Shown: positions 24,511-34,001, counted from the first letter of the stretch. The stretch: 64,000 nt of DNA from Mucilaginibacter mali (GCF_013283875.1 NZ_CP054139.1:1-64000); one strand, 5' to 3'. Program-made: numbers and translations. Notes: a model not told the origin generated them from the letters alone.

Positions 24511-24544
24511 CCGCCCTGTTTTGGGGCGGCATTTCTGTATGTTG
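24511..24544 (-). terminator. Terminator of prfA
   Basis: An 11-bp stem (24516-24526 with 24534-24544) with a 7-base loop runs into Ts on the minus strand, shortly after the prfA stop codon. Confidence 0.85.
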
Positions 24545-24561
24545 TTTTAGCGCAAATTGGC

Positions 24562-25635
24562 TTACGCCGCTGTACCTTCTTTCAATCTTTCCGCATTTTC
24601 TGCAAACTGTAACGACTCCATAATTTCCTGCAGGTCGCCGTTCATTACGTTGGGCAGGTTGTAAATGGTTAAACCAATACGGTGCTCGGTAACGCGGCCC
24701 TGTGGGTAGTTATAAGTACGTACCTTGGCCGAACGGTCGCCGGTTGATACCATGGTCTTGCGTTTTTTCGAAACTTCTTCCATATGCTTCTGTAACTCCA
24801 TTTCGTATACACGCGAGCGGAGTACCTGCAAAGCTTTATCGTAGTTCTTCAATTGCGATTTTTGGTCCTGGCACTGGGCTACCACACCGGTAGGGATGTG
24901 CGTTAAGCGCACGGCCGAATAGGTGGTGTTTACTGATTGCCCGCCCGGTCCCGAGGCACAGAAGAGGTCCTTTCGGATATCGCTTACCTGCAGGTCGATG
25001 TCGAACTCGTCAACCTCAGGCAGTACCACTACCGATGCTGCCGATGTATGCACACGGCCCTGGGTTTCGGTATCGGGCACACGCTGCACACGGTGCACGC
25101 CCGATTCGTACTTCAGCGTGCCATAAGCATCTTCGGCCAGTACGTTAAACACAATTTCCTTGTAACCGCCGCTGGTACCTTCGGTGTAATCTACCAGTTC
25201 GGTACGCCAGCCGCGTTTTTCGCAGTAGCGCATATACATGCGGTAAAGGTCGCCGGCAAAAAGGGCAGCCTCATCGCCACCGGTACCGCCACGAATTTCC
25301 ACAATGGCGTTCTTGCTGTCCTCCGGGTCTTTAGGGATCAGCATCAGGCGGATCTGCTCTTCTTTTTCATCGCGTTGCACCAGCAATTCATCCAGTTCGG
25401 TTTGGGCCATCTCGCGAAACTCCTGGTCCTTTTCGGTCGCCAGTATTTCTTTATTCGTGTCAATGTTCGACATGATATTGCGGTACACCAGGTACTCATC
25501 AACTATCTTGCCCAACTCTTTATACTCGCGGTTCAACTGCGCGAAGCGTTTCATATCAGCCATCGCGTCCGGACTGCTCAGTTCGCCTTCAACATCCTTC
25601 CAGCGTTGATGTATCAGTTCTAATTTATCTAACAT
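24562..25635 (-). CDS. prfA: Peptide chain release factor 1
   Basis: The 357-residue protein has the class I release-factor layout. An N-terminal coiled domain is followed by the GGQ motif in [19 protein letters not shown], which triggers peptide release. RF1 reads UAA and UAG. The stretch [20 protein letters not shown] and the C-terminal [18 protein letters not shown] are signature sequences. It stands alone, with a terminator downstream and about 285 bases of unassigned sequence upstream in which I see only a TAACTTTG -7-like element (25689-25696, minus strand). It marks the return to core chromosome. Confidence 0.97.
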   Translation of the reverse strand: MLDKLELIHQRWKDVEGELSSPDAMADMKRFAQLNREYKELGKIVDEYLVYRNIMSNIDTNKEILATEKDQEFREMAQTELDELLVQRDEKEEQIRLMLIPKDPEDSKNAIVEIRGGTGGDEAALFAGDLYRMYMRYCEKRGWRTELVDYTEGTSGGYKEIVFNVLAEDAYGTLKYESGVHRVQRVPDTETQGRVHTSAASVVVLPEVDEFDIDLQVSDIRKDLFCASGPGGQSVNTTYSAVRLTHIPTGVVAQCQDQKSQLKNYDKALQVLRSRVYEMELQKHMEEVSKKRKTMVSTGDRSAKVRTYNYPQGRVTEHRIGLTIYNLPNVMNGDLQEIMESLQFAENAERLKEGTAA

Positions 25636-25920
25636 GGTATTTATTCAGCATAGTTTTGCGGCAGGTGCATACCTGTGCAAAAAGTGCACAAAGTTAAGCA
25701 TTTTAATAATAGCTTTTCGTGGCTATTGGTTTGCAGTGTGTCATGTTTGACGGGTAGGTTTTTGTAGGGCGATGCCTGTGGCCCGGGCTTTTCGGTACAA
25801 GTCCTCGCTGGCCTATGCGCGGCGCCACTGCGGCTGCGGGCTTTCCCCTTCAATCCCTATCGCGGCTGTCTGAACCGCTGATTTAAGTGATTTTTTGATT
25901 TCGCTGATGTTATACCAACG

Positions 25921-26682
25921 CTATAACCCCTTCCGCTCCTTATAATGCAGCATCACATCCTCCCCATCAAAAACAGCGTAGCTATAATCATAATTGATCC
26001 ATTCGCCCAGGTTAATATAGCGGCTGCGTTCGTTTAGTTTAATATCCAGCGGCAGGTGCCGGTGACCAAAGATCATGTAGTCGTAATATTCGGTTTGCAG
26101 CGTGTCCTTGCAAAACTTTACCAGCCATTCCTGCTCGCCGGGTTTAAAAAAGTCCTTTTTGGCATTGGCGGCACGGCTGCTCAGCGACCAGTAACTGGCT
26201 ATCCCGACGCCGAAATTGGGGTGCAACCGCGCGAACAGCCACTGGCATAAACCGCTGCGGAAAAAGTTCTTCAGAAACTTATAAGCATTATCGCCCGGTC
26301 CCAAACCATCGCCATGATGCAGGTAGAATTTCTTGCCGTTGCGCTCTATCACCAGTTCGTTGGTGATAATGGTGGCGCCCAGTTCCTTTTCAAAGTAATC
26401 GAACATCCACATATCGTGGTTGCCTTTAAAAAAATAGAGTTTAATCCCGGCATCGGCCAGTTCGGTCAGCTTGCCTAAAAAGCGCAGGTAGCCCCGGGGG
26501 ACAACGGTTTTATACTCGAACCAAAAATCAAATACATCGCCCATTAAAAACAGTTCGGCTGCATCGTCCTTTATCATATCCAGCCATTTTACCAGGCGTT
26601 GCTCACGCTCGGCCGAGGAGGTAAGGCTGGGCGAACCCAGGTGCAGATCGGATGCGAAGTATAGTTTATTGCGTTCGGGCAT
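25921..26682 (-). CDS. lpxH: UDP-2,3-diacylglucosamine diphosphatase
   Basis: A 253-residue calcineurin-like phosphoesterase with the metal-site motifs ASDLHLG, MGDVFDFWFEY, KGNHDMWMF, LHHGDGLGPGD and IFGHRHLP in order. The combination and length fit LpxH, which hydrolyses UDP-2,3-diacylglucosamine to lipid X in lipid A synthesis at the inner membrane. A TATTTTTG element 6 bases before the ATG (26688-26695 on the minus strand) may be its -7 box. The neighbours are unrelated. Confidence 0.92.
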   Translation of the reverse strand: MPERNKLYFASDLHLGSPSLTSSAEREQRLVKWLDMIKDDAAELFLMGDVFDFWFEYKTVVPRGYLRFLGKLTELADAGIKLYFFKGNHDMWMFDYFEKELGATIITNELVIERNGKKFYLHHGDGLGPGDNAYKFLKNFFRSGLCQWLFARLHPNFGVGIASYWSLSSRAANAKKDFFKPGEQEWLVKFCKDTLQTEYYDYMIFGHRHLPLDIKLNERSRYINLGEWINYDYSYAVFDGEDVMLHYKERKGL

Positions 26683-26711
26683 ATGGTCAAAAATACATTA
26701 TTGCTATGGAT

Positions 26712-26834
26712 TTAACCACAAAGGTCACAAAGGTTTTCACAAAGGACACAGAGCATTTATTATATATAAATAGAATTTCTTTGTGGACTTTGTGTTAACC
26801 GAAATTGCATATTCTTTGTGTACTTTGTGGTTAA
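26712..26834. repeat. Imperfect inverted repeat of ACAAAG units
   Basis: The gap between lpxH and the SGNH hydrolase gene contains several ACAAAGG/CTTTGTG units. TTAACCACAAAGGTCACAAAG at one end pairs with CTTTGTGTACTTTGTGGTTAA at the other. This looks like a small dispersed intergenic repeat. Confidence 0.6.
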
Positions 26835-26859
26835 TTTGCCAATTAGCCAATTTTAGCCT

Positions 26860-27645
26860 ATGTTATTCAAAAGATACATCGCCCTCTTCTTCATCCTGTG
26901 CTTAGGTGCCATCGCCGCTAAAGCAGCTACCGATACCACCAAACACGATCTCAATATTGTTTTCATTGGCAACAGCATCACCCATGGCGCCGGACTTAAA
27001 GATTGGAAAACCGAGGCCCCACCCAACGAAACCGTAAAGTACTTGCAGCAACAACCCGGCGTTGGCGCGGTTGATTTTGCTAACCAGGGTTATAGCGGGC
27101 ATACTACCGTCGATTTTCTGCCGGCCACGGCAAAGGATTTTCCAAAGGTAGAGGAGGCCGCCCGGGCATTCGCCAATAAAAACGCGCAACTGGTATTCTC
27201 GATGATTTTAGGCACCAACGATAGCGCCATACAAGGGCCCAACGGTTCGCCGGTATCAAAGGAGGATTATCAAACCAACCTGCAAACCATAATTGCGGTA
27301 TTATTGAAAGATTTTCCGGGCTGTAAGGTCATTATCCAACAGCCCACCTGGTACAGCCCCAATACGCATAACCGGGGTGCAACTTATATGCAGGAGGGGC
27401 TTACCCGCCTGCAAAGCTATTTCCCTAAAATAAAGGCGGCGGTAAAAAGCTTTAATAAAACCAATCTAGGGCAGGTGTTTTTAGGCGATACCGATGCCTT
27501 CGATTTCTTCAGGAAGAACGCCGAACAATACTTTCAGCACGAGAGCGGCCTGGACGGCACATTTTACCTGCACCCCAACAAGGAGGGCGCGGTAGCCTTA
27601 GGTGATTTTTGGGCCAGGGCGATCTATAAGCGGTTGTTTAAATAG
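26860..27645 (+). CDS. Exported SGNH/GDSL-family hydrolase
   Basis: The 261-residue protein starts with a signal peptide (about 1-22, ending KAA) and has the SGNH blocks: GNSITHGAG (nucleophile Ser), NQGYSGHTTVDF, LGTNDS (oxyanion Asn) and LHPNKEG (catalytic His region). Such enzymes cut ester bonds, often acetyl groups on carbohydrates or lipids. The export signal places it in the periplasm or outside. No neighbouring pathway genes give a substrate; the call stops at the superfamily. Confidence 0.88.
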   Translation: MLFKRYIALFFILCLGAIAAKAATDTTKHDLNIVFIGNSITHGAGLKDWKTEAPPNETVKYLQQQPGVGAVDFANQGYSGHTTVDFLPATAKDFPKVEEAARAFANKNAQLVFSMILGTNDSAIQGPNGSPVSKEDYQTNLQTIIAVLLKDFPGCKVIIQQPTWYSPNTHNRGATYMQEGLTRLQSYFPKIKAAVKSFNKTNLGQVFLGDTDAFDFFRKNAEQYFQHESGLDGTFYLHPNKEGAVALGDFWARAIYKRLFK

Positions 27646-27733
27646 GCCCCTCCCAAACCCTCCCCGAAGGGGGGCTTTAAGAAGCTTTTATTTTTTAGAA
27701 CTCTCTCCTTTGAAGAGGGCAGGGTGAGGTTCT
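27646..27733. repeat. GC-rich CCTCCC repeat
   Basis: CCCTCCCAAACCCTCCCC and a GGGGG stretch here belong to a repeat family also seen at 28535-28745, about 37240-37300, 59669-59740 and 61465-61510. It separates two convergent genes and contains no open frame. Confidence 0.55.
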
Positions 27734-28468
27734 TTATTTCAATTCAGGCAACGAAAATGCCTTAGGGTTGCGCAGATAGCGTTTCAGGTTAGCGCGGATA
27801 GCTAATATAAAATGGTACTCGTCATCATTGGTAACGCTGTAGTAGCTGGGGCGGTACTTAAACATAAAGTCGGTAAGTTGCGCGTCTTTTAGCCCGGTGA
27901 TGCTGCTTACGTATGATTTATTGAAGCGAAAATCGATCACGCTTTCGCGGTAGTCGCGCTCTATCACATTTTGCAGGCGCTCGGCATTGCGGCCGCTGCG
28001 GCTTAGCGAATTCCATATCGCATCGATACTAATGCCTGCCCCCGAACCCGGCGAAAGGCTCAGCGGGTCGCGGTAAGCGTTAGATCCATAGGCTTTGCTG
28101 TATTCGCTCCTGGTGGCTAACAGTTTTTTTTGTGGCGAAAGTATGGTGTCCCTGATGTTTACCTGTTTCAGTTGTACGGCGGTCGGCCTTAGATAAACCA
28201 ATATTGAGTTATTGGCCGGGATCTTCAGCGTATCGGTAAAATAGCCCTGCTTGCTGACGATCAGCCGGTCATCGGGCAGGGCATTGATCTTAAACTCGGC
28301 TTTGAGCGTGTTATAAACCGATTGCCCGGTACGCAGGTTAACGATGTTTACCCTGGCTATGCGTTCGTTGGTGATCTTATCATACACAATGCCGTCCACC
28401 TCCTTTTGCTGCGCAAAAGATGCCGATACACCACAGATCATCACAAATACAAAAAGCCAAAATTTCAT
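27734..28468 (-). CDS. Exported carboxypeptidase-regulatory-like domain protein
   Basis: From ATG 28468 the protein is 244 residues and begins with a clean signal peptide ending SFAQ; an upstream in-frame start at 28519 would bury it. The N-terminal domain (EVDGIVYDKITNERIARVNI) is the beta-sandwich seen in TonB-dependent and SusD-linked proteins of Bacteroidota. The C-terminal half (NVIERDYRESVIDFRFN and on) is a family without known function. It is probably a periplasmic or outer-membrane component. Confidence 0.8.
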   Translation of the reverse strand: MKFWLFVFVMICGVSASFAQQKEVDGIVYDKITNERIARVNIVNLRTGQSVYNTLKAEFKINALPDDRLIVSKQGYFTDTLKIPANNSILVYLRPTAVQLKQVNIRDTILSPQKKLLATRSEYSKAYGSNAYRDPLSLSPGSGAGISIDAIWNSLSRSGRNAERLQNVIERDYRESVIDFRFNKSYVSSITGLKDAQLTDFMFKYRPSYYSVTNDDEYHFILAIRANLKRYLRNPKAFSLPELK

Positions 28469-28534
28469 CAGAAGTGTAAAACTATGGTTTAGGCTTTGTT
28501 TAGCCTTATCATTTAACAAATATTAACAACAAAG

Positions 28535-28745
28535 TTCCCTCCCTTGGGAGGGGTGCGATGGAGTGTGGAGTGGCAGGGAGGGGTTTATACATTATGTCAT
28601 CGTGGCTAAACCCCTCCCTACACCCTCCCCGTGGGAGGGGATCGCACGCTTCCCAGTTCATTTTGCCTCACCCCGGCCCTCTCCAAAGGAGAGGGAGGTG
28701 ATATGTTTTAAGTCCTCTGCTTTGGAGAGGATTTAGGTGAGGCTT
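28535..28745. repeat. GC-rich inverted repeat, CCTCCC family
   Basis: This 211-base gap has inverted copies of CTCCCTTGGGAGGGG, CCCTCCCCGTGGGAGGGG and CCCTCTCCAAAGGAGAGGG. Each unit can fold into a hairpin. It belongs to the same family as 27646-27733. Confidence 0.65.
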
Positions 28746-28746
28746 C

Positions 28747-29631
28747 TCACTTCGCTATCACCAGCTTCTGCCCGATCTTAATATTATTATCGGCCATATT
28801 GTTCAGCGCCTTCAACTCGTCAACCGTTAAACCAAAACGTTTGGAGATGTTGTATAGTGTATCGCCCTGTTTTATGGTGTAAGTTTTATCGATGGGGGCG
28901 GCCTGCACCAGTGAATCCTTTACGGCCTTGCCTATGTTTTGGTTGATCTGCGTGAGCACCCGGTCTTCGCGCTTGATCTTTTGTACGGTGCCCTCAGGGC
29001 GGTCATACTGGTCGAGGCTGTACTTTTGGATCACCCCGATCAGCAGTTGGGGATATTTTGGGTTGGTGGCGTAGCCGGCGTCCTTTAGGCCGTTAGCCCA
29101 GCCTGTGTAATCGTTCTTGTCCAGTTCAAACAGTTTGGCGTAGCGCTTGCGCTTTAAAAACTCTGAATGGTCGCGGAAAGAATCATCGGCATTATCGTAA
29201 ACCCGGAAGCAGTCGTTCACCTGGTCATCGTCCTTATAATAGCTGCGGCCTTTCCAGTCGCTGGTGCATTTTATGCCGAAGTGGTTGTTGGCTACGCGGG
29301 CCAGTTCGCCGTTGCCGTTGCCCGATTCGAACAAGCCCTGAGCCAGCGTAATACTTGCCGGGATGCCATTCTTGTTCATCTCCAATATGGCGATAGCCTT
29401 AAACCTGTCGATATATTGCTGTACCGTGTAGGTAGGATAGCTGGCAATAGCGGTGCGGCGCTCCTTTTGTAATTGTTGGTTATTGCGCTGTGCTTCGCGA
29501 TTGCTTACGGTGTTGTTTACCAGTTTTTTGTGCGATGAGCAGGAACCCAGCAACAGGCAGGCAAAGGACGCCGCTAACAGGTATATTGCCGGGTTTTGTT
29601 TGTAGATGTTGGCCGTCATTAAGCCAAACAT
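28747..29631 (-). CDS. Lipoprotein glucosaminidase with C-terminal LysM domain
   Basis: A 294-residue protein with a lipobox near residue 31 (LLGSC), then a glucosaminidase domain (FKAIAILEMNKNGIPASITL, then AQGLFESGNGNGELA with the probable catalytic Glu) and a LysM domain at the C-terminus (YTIKQGDTLYNISKRFGL). It should bind peptidoglycan and cleave beta-1,4-linked N-acetylglucosamine at the cell envelope. It is the last gene of a three-gene run, 9 bases after a shorter glucosaminidase gene, so the pair probably arose by duplication. Confidence 0.9.
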   Translation of the reverse strand: MFGLMTANIYKQNPAIYLLAASFACLLLGSCSSHKKLVNNTVSNREAQRNNQQLQKERRTAIASYPTYTVQQYIDRFKAIAILEMNKNGIPASITLAQGLFESGNGNGELARVANNHFGIKCTSDWKGRSYYKDDDQVNDCFRVYDNADDSFRDHSEFLKRKRYAKLFELDKNDYTGWANGLKDAGYATNPKYPQLLIGVIQKYSLDQYDRPEGTVQKIKREDRVLTQINQNIGKAVKDSLVQAAPIDKTYTIKQGDTLYNISKRFGLTVDELKALNNMADNNIKIGQKLVIAK

Positions 29632-29640
29632 AGTAAAAAA

Positions 29641-30192
29641 TTATTGTTGATCTTTAACCGGGGCCTGTGTAAATTCGGTGCTGTCGGTCTTTGCATCAAG
29701 CGAGTTGAGGTTGTATTTGTTGATGATGGCCAATACATCCCTGCCCCATTTTTTGCTGCTGGCATAGCCGGCACGCTCGATACCTTTCACCCAGCCCACA
29801 TAATCGGTACTGGTTAGCTGATCGGCCAGGTGGGCGAATTTTTTCTTCTCGGTAATAACGCGGGCAAAATCCTGGAACGAATCTAATATCGAGTCGTAGG
29901 CTTTGTAGGCCGATCGTACCTTCTTTTTATTTTTATAATATACCGATGTGCCGCCACCTTTCATACCAAACTGGTTGTTGAGGTTTTGCGCGATGGCGCT
30001 GTTACCGCTGCCGCTCTCGTGCATGGCGATGCCTAAAATAATGCTGGCGGGGATGCCGCTCTGGTGCATAATTTCAATAGCATTGTCCTTAAACTTTTCG
30101 ATGTACGATTGCGAAGTGTTTTTGGGTTTGTTCTGCGCGGAAACGCACAGTGCAACGGACACTAAAATGGTAAGTAGTACTGTTTTCTTCAT
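29641..30192 (-). CDS. Secreted glucosaminidase-domain protein
   Basis: A 183-residue protein with a signal peptide (residues 1-19, ending VSAQ) and the glucosaminidase fold (IEKFKDNAIEIMHQSGIPAS, then AMHESGSGNSAIAQ with the catalytic Glu). It has no LysM. It resembles the glucosaminidase domain of the next gene. It lies 3 bases downstream of an O-methyltransferase gene in the same transcription unit. Its role in cell-wall turnover follows from the family. Confidence 0.88.
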   Translation of the reverse strand: MKKTVLLTILVSVALCVSAQNKPKNTSQSYIEKFKDNAIEIMHQSGIPASIILGIAMHESGSGNSAIAQNLNNQFGMKGGGTSVYYKNKKKVRSAYKAYDSILDSFQDFARVITEKKKFAHLADQLTSTDYVGWVKGIERAGYASSKKWGRDVLAIINKYNLNSLDAKTDSTEFTQAPVKDQQ

Positions 30193-30195
30193 AAT

Positions 30196-30834
30196 TTACC
30201 TTTTTCTGATGAGCAATACGCCATCGCGTACGGGGAGTATGAGTTTCTCCACCTGCGGGTTGGCAGCAATGCTGTCATTCAATTCGCGGATCAGCTTTGT
30301 ATCGGTGTCGCTGGCATCGCCATACACCTTACCTTTCCACAAAACATTATCAATTATAATTAAACCTCCCGGTCTTACTTTTTCAAGTATGAGGTCAAAG
30401 TAAAGCAAATTATTCTTTTTATCCGCATCAATAAACACCAGATCAAAGGGCTGATCGTCAAAATCGGCTATTACGGCAGCGGCAGGGCCGATATGGAGCC
30501 TGATCTTTTTTTCCACATTTGTTAGCGAGAAGTTGCCGCGCAGAGTTTCTTCCAGCTCGGGGTTCACTTCAATAGTATCTATAAAGCCATCTTCGGTAAG
30601 CCCCTCGGCAAGGCAAATAGTGGCATATCCGGTAAAGGTGCCGATCTCTAAAATGCGCTTTGGAGAAATCATTTTGCTCAGCATGCTCAACAGCCGGCCC
30701 TGGTAATGGCCCGATAGCATGTGAGGCTTCAGTACTTTCAGATACGTATCACGGTTTATCTTTTGCAGGGCTTCAGGCTCCGCATCGATATGGGTATCTA
30801 AGTATAGTTGCAGGTCTTCGGGTAGTATCTCCAT
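30196..30834 (-). CDS. SAM-dependent O-methyltransferase
   Basis: A 212-residue class I methyltransferase of the catechol/caffeoyl-CoA O-methyltransferase type. It has the SAM-binding motif ILEIGTFTGYATICLAEGL (about 71-89), the acidic motif IDTIEVNPE and metal site VFIDADKKN, and the late motif IIIDNVLWKG. It transfers a methyl group from SAM to a hydroxyl on a small molecule. Substrate is unknown. It is the first gene of the run with the two glucosaminidases, though a shared pathway is not evident. Confidence 0.9.
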   Translation of the reverse strand: MEILPEDLQLYLDTHIDAEPEALQKINRDTYLKVLKPHMLSGHYQGRLLSMLSKMISPKRILEIGTFTGYATICLAEGLTEDGFIDTIEVNPELEETLRGNFSLTNVEKKIRLHIGPAAAVIADFDDQPFDLVFIDADKKNNLLYFDLILEKVRPGGLIIIDNVLWKGKVYGDASDTDTKLIRELNDSIAANPQVEKLILPVRDGVLLIRKR

Positions 30835-30929
30835 GGTGCAAAGGTAGATATCTGAATCAGAATTTACAGGATTTGAAAATTTACAGAATTCTGGTTATCC
30901 TAAAATTCTGTAAATTCTGATTCTGACAA

Positions 30930-32267
30930 TCAGCGGTCCAGAAATTGCAGCACCGTCCGGTTAAACCATAGCGGCTCCTCTACCGGCGCATAATGCGACG
31001 CCCCGGTAAATATCACCAGCTTAGCGTTAGGTATAGCCGCGGCAATAGCCCGCGTATGGCTGTCTAATATCACATCATGCTCGCCGGCCATTACCAGGGT
31101 AGGGGCCTTGATGGTTTTGATCTCGTCGAAGGTTAAATGGGGTTCGCTGAGCAGCATATTGAACAAGCGTACCTCCATTTTTGAATTAGCATCATTTAAA
31201 GTTTGCAGGTGGGCAAGGCCCTCCTTTACCTGTTTCAGCGTTGTATCCGAAACCGCTTCGGTGCCGGGGAACAGGTTGGCGCCCATAATGGCCAGCTTGT
31301 TTACATGTTCAGGATATTTAACAGCCATAATCAGGCCGGTATTGCCACCATCGCTCCAGCCCAAAATGTTGGCTTTTTTAATACGGAGGGTATCCATCAG
31401 CTGCTTCATGTCATCAGCAAACTTATCGTAAGTAAGTGGCCCGGTGGTAGCATCGGTGCTTTTGCCCTGTCCGCGGCTATCAACGGCAATTACCTTATAT
31501 TTTTTAGATAGTTCGCCTATCTGGTAACTGAACGCCCGGATACTTTGGCTGTTACCGTGCAGCAGTAACAGCGGTTCGCCGCTGCCGTAGGTTTCGTAAT
31601 AGATCTCGGCATCCTTTAGATACACCTTGTGCCCATCCAGTATATTACTGCCATATTTGGGTGGATTGGGATTATAACCGGGATTAATTTTCGCCTGGCC
31701 GATATCTTTACCGTCAATTAGTACTTCAGCATCATCAATCCACATTTTGCCCCTGCCCGATAGGATAGTGGCCACATAAATGGTTTGCGCGCCGGCTGGA
31801 ATTTTGGCTTTGATGCTGTATTGCGCCCAATCTTTAGTACCGGTTATTTTTTGATTAGCCATGCTCCTGAACTCGATGGTTTGCGCGTTGGCATCGTCAA
31901 TACGGATCAGCAGGCCCATGCCATATTGCACATCCTGGTATTTCAGCCAGGCCTTAAACTCTATTTCTTTACCCTCGTATTTGGCCGGGATCACATTCAC
32001 TACGCTGGCGAAGGGATCGGCCGCCTCGCTTATGCGCTCTACCACCACCGACTGGTTGCCTCGGTGCTGCACATCGGTAACGGCCTCGCAACGATAACCC
32101 TTAGCCTCGTTAAACCGCGACCATAATGATGGCAACGCCACGCCGGGTTCTATCTTCTCAAAGTCGAGGTTATAGCCGTTATCAACCGAAGTATGCCCCC
32201 CTGTATTTTGTGCGAAAAGCTGGCTGAAGATAAACATGGCGAAAGCTGTGGTAAGCAATTTAAGCAT
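30930..32267 (-). CDS. Exported alpha/beta hydrolase with N-terminal beta-sandwich domain
   Basis: A 445-residue protein with a signal peptide (to about residue 20), a beta-rich carbohydrate-binding-like domain (about 30-200, NGYNLDFEKIEPGVALPSLW) and an alpha/beta-hydrolase domain: LLLLHGNSQS, DSRGQGKST, the nucleophile elbow LGWSDGGNTG with Ser, LVMAGEHDVILD and GASHYAPVEEP with His. A secreted esterase or similar enzyme is implied. The binding domain could direct it to a polymer. Substrate unknown. Confidence 0.88.
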   Translation of the reverse strand: MLKLLTTAFAMFIFSQLFAQNTGGHTSVDNGYNLDFEKIEPGVALPSLWSRFNEAKGYRCEAVTDVQHRGNQSVVVERISEAADPFASVVNVIPAKYEGKEIEFKAWLKYQDVQYGMGLLIRIDDANAQTIEFRSMANQKITGTKDWAQYSIKAKIPAGAQTIYVATILSGRGKMWIDDAEVLIDGKDIGQAKINPGYNPNPPKYGSNILDGHKVYLKDAEIYYETYGSGEPLLLLHGNSQSIRAFSYQIGELSKKYKVIAVDSRGQGKSTDATTGPLTYDKFADDMKQLMDTLRIKKANILGWSDGGNTGLIMAVKYPEHVNKLAIMGANLFPGTEAVSDTTLKQVKEGLAHLQTLNDANSKMEVRLFNMLLSEPHLTFDEIKTIKAPTLVMAGEHDVILDSHTRAIAAAIPNAKLVIFTGASHYAPVEEPLWFNRTVLQFLDR

Positions 32268-32366
32268 ACAAAATGTAAAATTTTAGGCTAAGCTATCGGT
32301 ATTATTTTTACCGGGCAGAAATATTAACAGAATTTAACATCAATATAGTTTGCAGCAAATAACGGG

Positions 32367-33359
32367 TTATGCCTTTTTAAAATATCTTTTTAGCGCTGCC
32401 CTTATTGGTTCATCGTAAAAACGCGTAATGATGTAGGAAAATAATATAGTGAACACCAGGCTAATTAAACCCGCCGCAACCAGGCCGGTACGCGGCAAAA
32501 GCAAATCCCTTAACCACACACCAAACGAGGCATGTATTACATATAGCGCGTAAGATATTTTACCCAAAAACTGCAGGGGGCTGTAATTTAAAAACGCGGC
32601 TTTACGATTAACAATTAAAATGAATGCCGGATAAAATATAAGGGCTGATATGATCCGCTTGTCGGTAAGGTCTAAAGTTTTTTCTACCGTATCGTAGGTA
32701 AGCAATAGTGTCATTAAAAACGAAAGTATAATCAATAACACCCTAAAACGGGTTGCGCCATGGTGATATATCCGGTAAAAAACGATGCCCGCCGCAAACA
32801 AATGAAAAAAACTATACACCTGTACTATACCACGAAAAATAACAAAATACCGGGTGTATACGGGGCTGCTATCGCCTATTAGTATATATATAATTGTTGT
32901 TGTGGCTATCAGGCAATATAAACACAATATTACTTTTTCAATTTCCGCTAATAGCTTAAACTTTAGCAATATACTGATCAGGAAATAAAACAGTATTTCA
33001 ATGTAGAGGGTCCAGTAAACAAATATCAAAAAGTTAGCCCTGAATAATGGTTGAAGCAAAGTTAAATTGCCAATAATCTCGTTTATGCGGATGGCTTTAA
33101 AATTGACCGGGTAAAAGATGAGCGTGATAACAATAGATAGTAAATAAACGGGATATAAGCGTGTAAAACGACCGATCCAAAACCGTTTGAAAGTGTTTGC
33201 GTACACTGTGGACATATATATCACAAAGCCACTTATCATAAAGAAAAGTTGGACCCCTGTGCCGCCATATTTAAACAAATTGAAATGTAAAAGGCATACC
33301 ATTAAAGCGGCTATGCCCCTTAGGCCATCTATTTCGGCAATACGGTGAGTGGTTGACAT
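32367..33359 (-). CDS. Acyltransferase 3 family (OafA/YrhL-like) membrane protein
   Basis: From ATG 33359 the protein is 330 residues; a TTG 9 bases upstream is less likely. It starts RIAEIDGLRGIAALMVCLLHF, the acyltransferase-3 signature with the catalytic His, and continues with FFMISGFVIYMS, RFWIGRFTRLYPVYLLSI and about ten membrane segments. Such proteins move acyl groups onto surface sugars. It follows ruvX by 14 bases, though a functional link is not expected. Confidence 0.88.
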   Translation of the reverse strand: MSTTHRIAEIDGLRGIAALMVCLLHFNLFKYGGTGVQLFFMISGFVIYMSTVYANTFKRFWIGRFTRLYPVYLLSIVITLIFYPVNFKAIRINEIIGNLTLLQPLFRANFLIFVYWTLYIEILFYFLISILLKFKLLAEIEKVILCLYCLIATTTIIYILIGDSSPVYTRYFVIFRGIVQVYSFFHLFAAGIVFYRIYHHGATRFRVLLIILSFLMTLLLTYDTVEKTLDLTDKRIISALIFYPAFILIVNRKAAFLNYSPLQFLGKISYALYVIHASFGVWLRDLLLPRTGLVAAGLISLVFTILFSYIITRFYDEPIRAALKRYFKKA

Positions 33360-33373
33360 CGACTTCAAGTATA

Positions 33374-33790
33374 CTATTTATATCTGATATCCTCCATCCA
33401 AGATTGCAGCAAAATAACAGCCGACACCGTATCCACCAATCCCTTATCCTGCCTTGTTTTTTTATTAGCCCCGCCGGCCAGTATAGCCGCCGAGGCCATC
33501 TTCGAGGTAAAGCGCTCATCCAGCATCGATATGGGTATCTCCGGGAATTGTTTCTTCAATAAATTCACAAAGCCGCGTACATGCTGCGCCGATTGCGAGG
33601 GGGTATTGTCCATCTGCTTCGGTTCGCCAACAATAAAGCGTTCCACCGGCTCGGTTGCCATATATTTCTTCAGGTAATCGATGATCACGTTGGGGTGCAC
33701 AGTATCCAGCCCGGTAGCAATAATTTGCAGCGGGTCGGTAACGGCAATGCCGATACGTTTGGTGCCGTAATCGAAGGCCATTAGTCTCAT
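33374..33790 (-). CDS. ruvX: Holliday-junction-resolvase-like RuvX (YqgF)
   Basis: A 138-residue RNase-H-like protein with LMAFDYGTKRIGIAVTDP at the start, FIVGEPKQMDN, PISMLDERFTS and KGLVDTVSAVILLQSW, matching the YqgF/RuvX family in order and length. The Asp, Glu and Asp residues of these motifs form the metal site. The family acts in processing of 16S rRNA 5' ends and is a putative junction resolvase. The gene is divergent from holB. Confidence 0.93.
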   Translation of the reverse strand: MRLMAFDYGTKRIGIAVTDPLQIIATGLDTVHPNVIIDYLKKYMATEPVERFIVGEPKQMDNTPSQSAQHVRGFVNLLKKQFPEIPISMLDERFTSKMASAAILAGGANKKTRQDKGLVDTVSAVILLQSWMEDIRYK

Positions 33791-33977
33791 GAGATGTGAG
33801 ATGTTAGATATGAGATGTGAGACAGGATGTGCATTGCGTCAAAGATAGGATTATCGGCATGTTTCTCAAATCTTACATCTCGTGTCTCAAATCTAATCTC
33901 AAGGTAATTATTCTGTCATGGATATAGGTGGTCAAATTTCCCGGGTCTCAAATCTCACATCTCATATCTCACATCTA
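33791..33977. repeat. Inverted AGATGTGAGA repeats between ruvX and holB
   Basis: AGATGTGAGATGTTAGATAT and nearby copies at 33792-33822 are answered by TCTCACATCTCATATCTCAC at 33952-33971. The 120-base loop is non-coding apart from a small part of the upstream frame of holB. It is a dispersed intergenic repeat; a related layout is seen at 54923-54998. Confidence 0.65.
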
Positions 33978-34001
33978 AAATCCAATTACTATCTTGCGCC
34001 A

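Noticed and set aside
24393..24561. Additional tRNA or rRNA genes near tRNA-Asp
   Set aside because: Only the promoter and the prfA terminator were found; no second cloverleaf fits.
24937..25623. 228-codon + strand frame
   Set aside because: It lies entirely antisense to prfA and shows no motif; it is a shadow of high-scoring codon usage.
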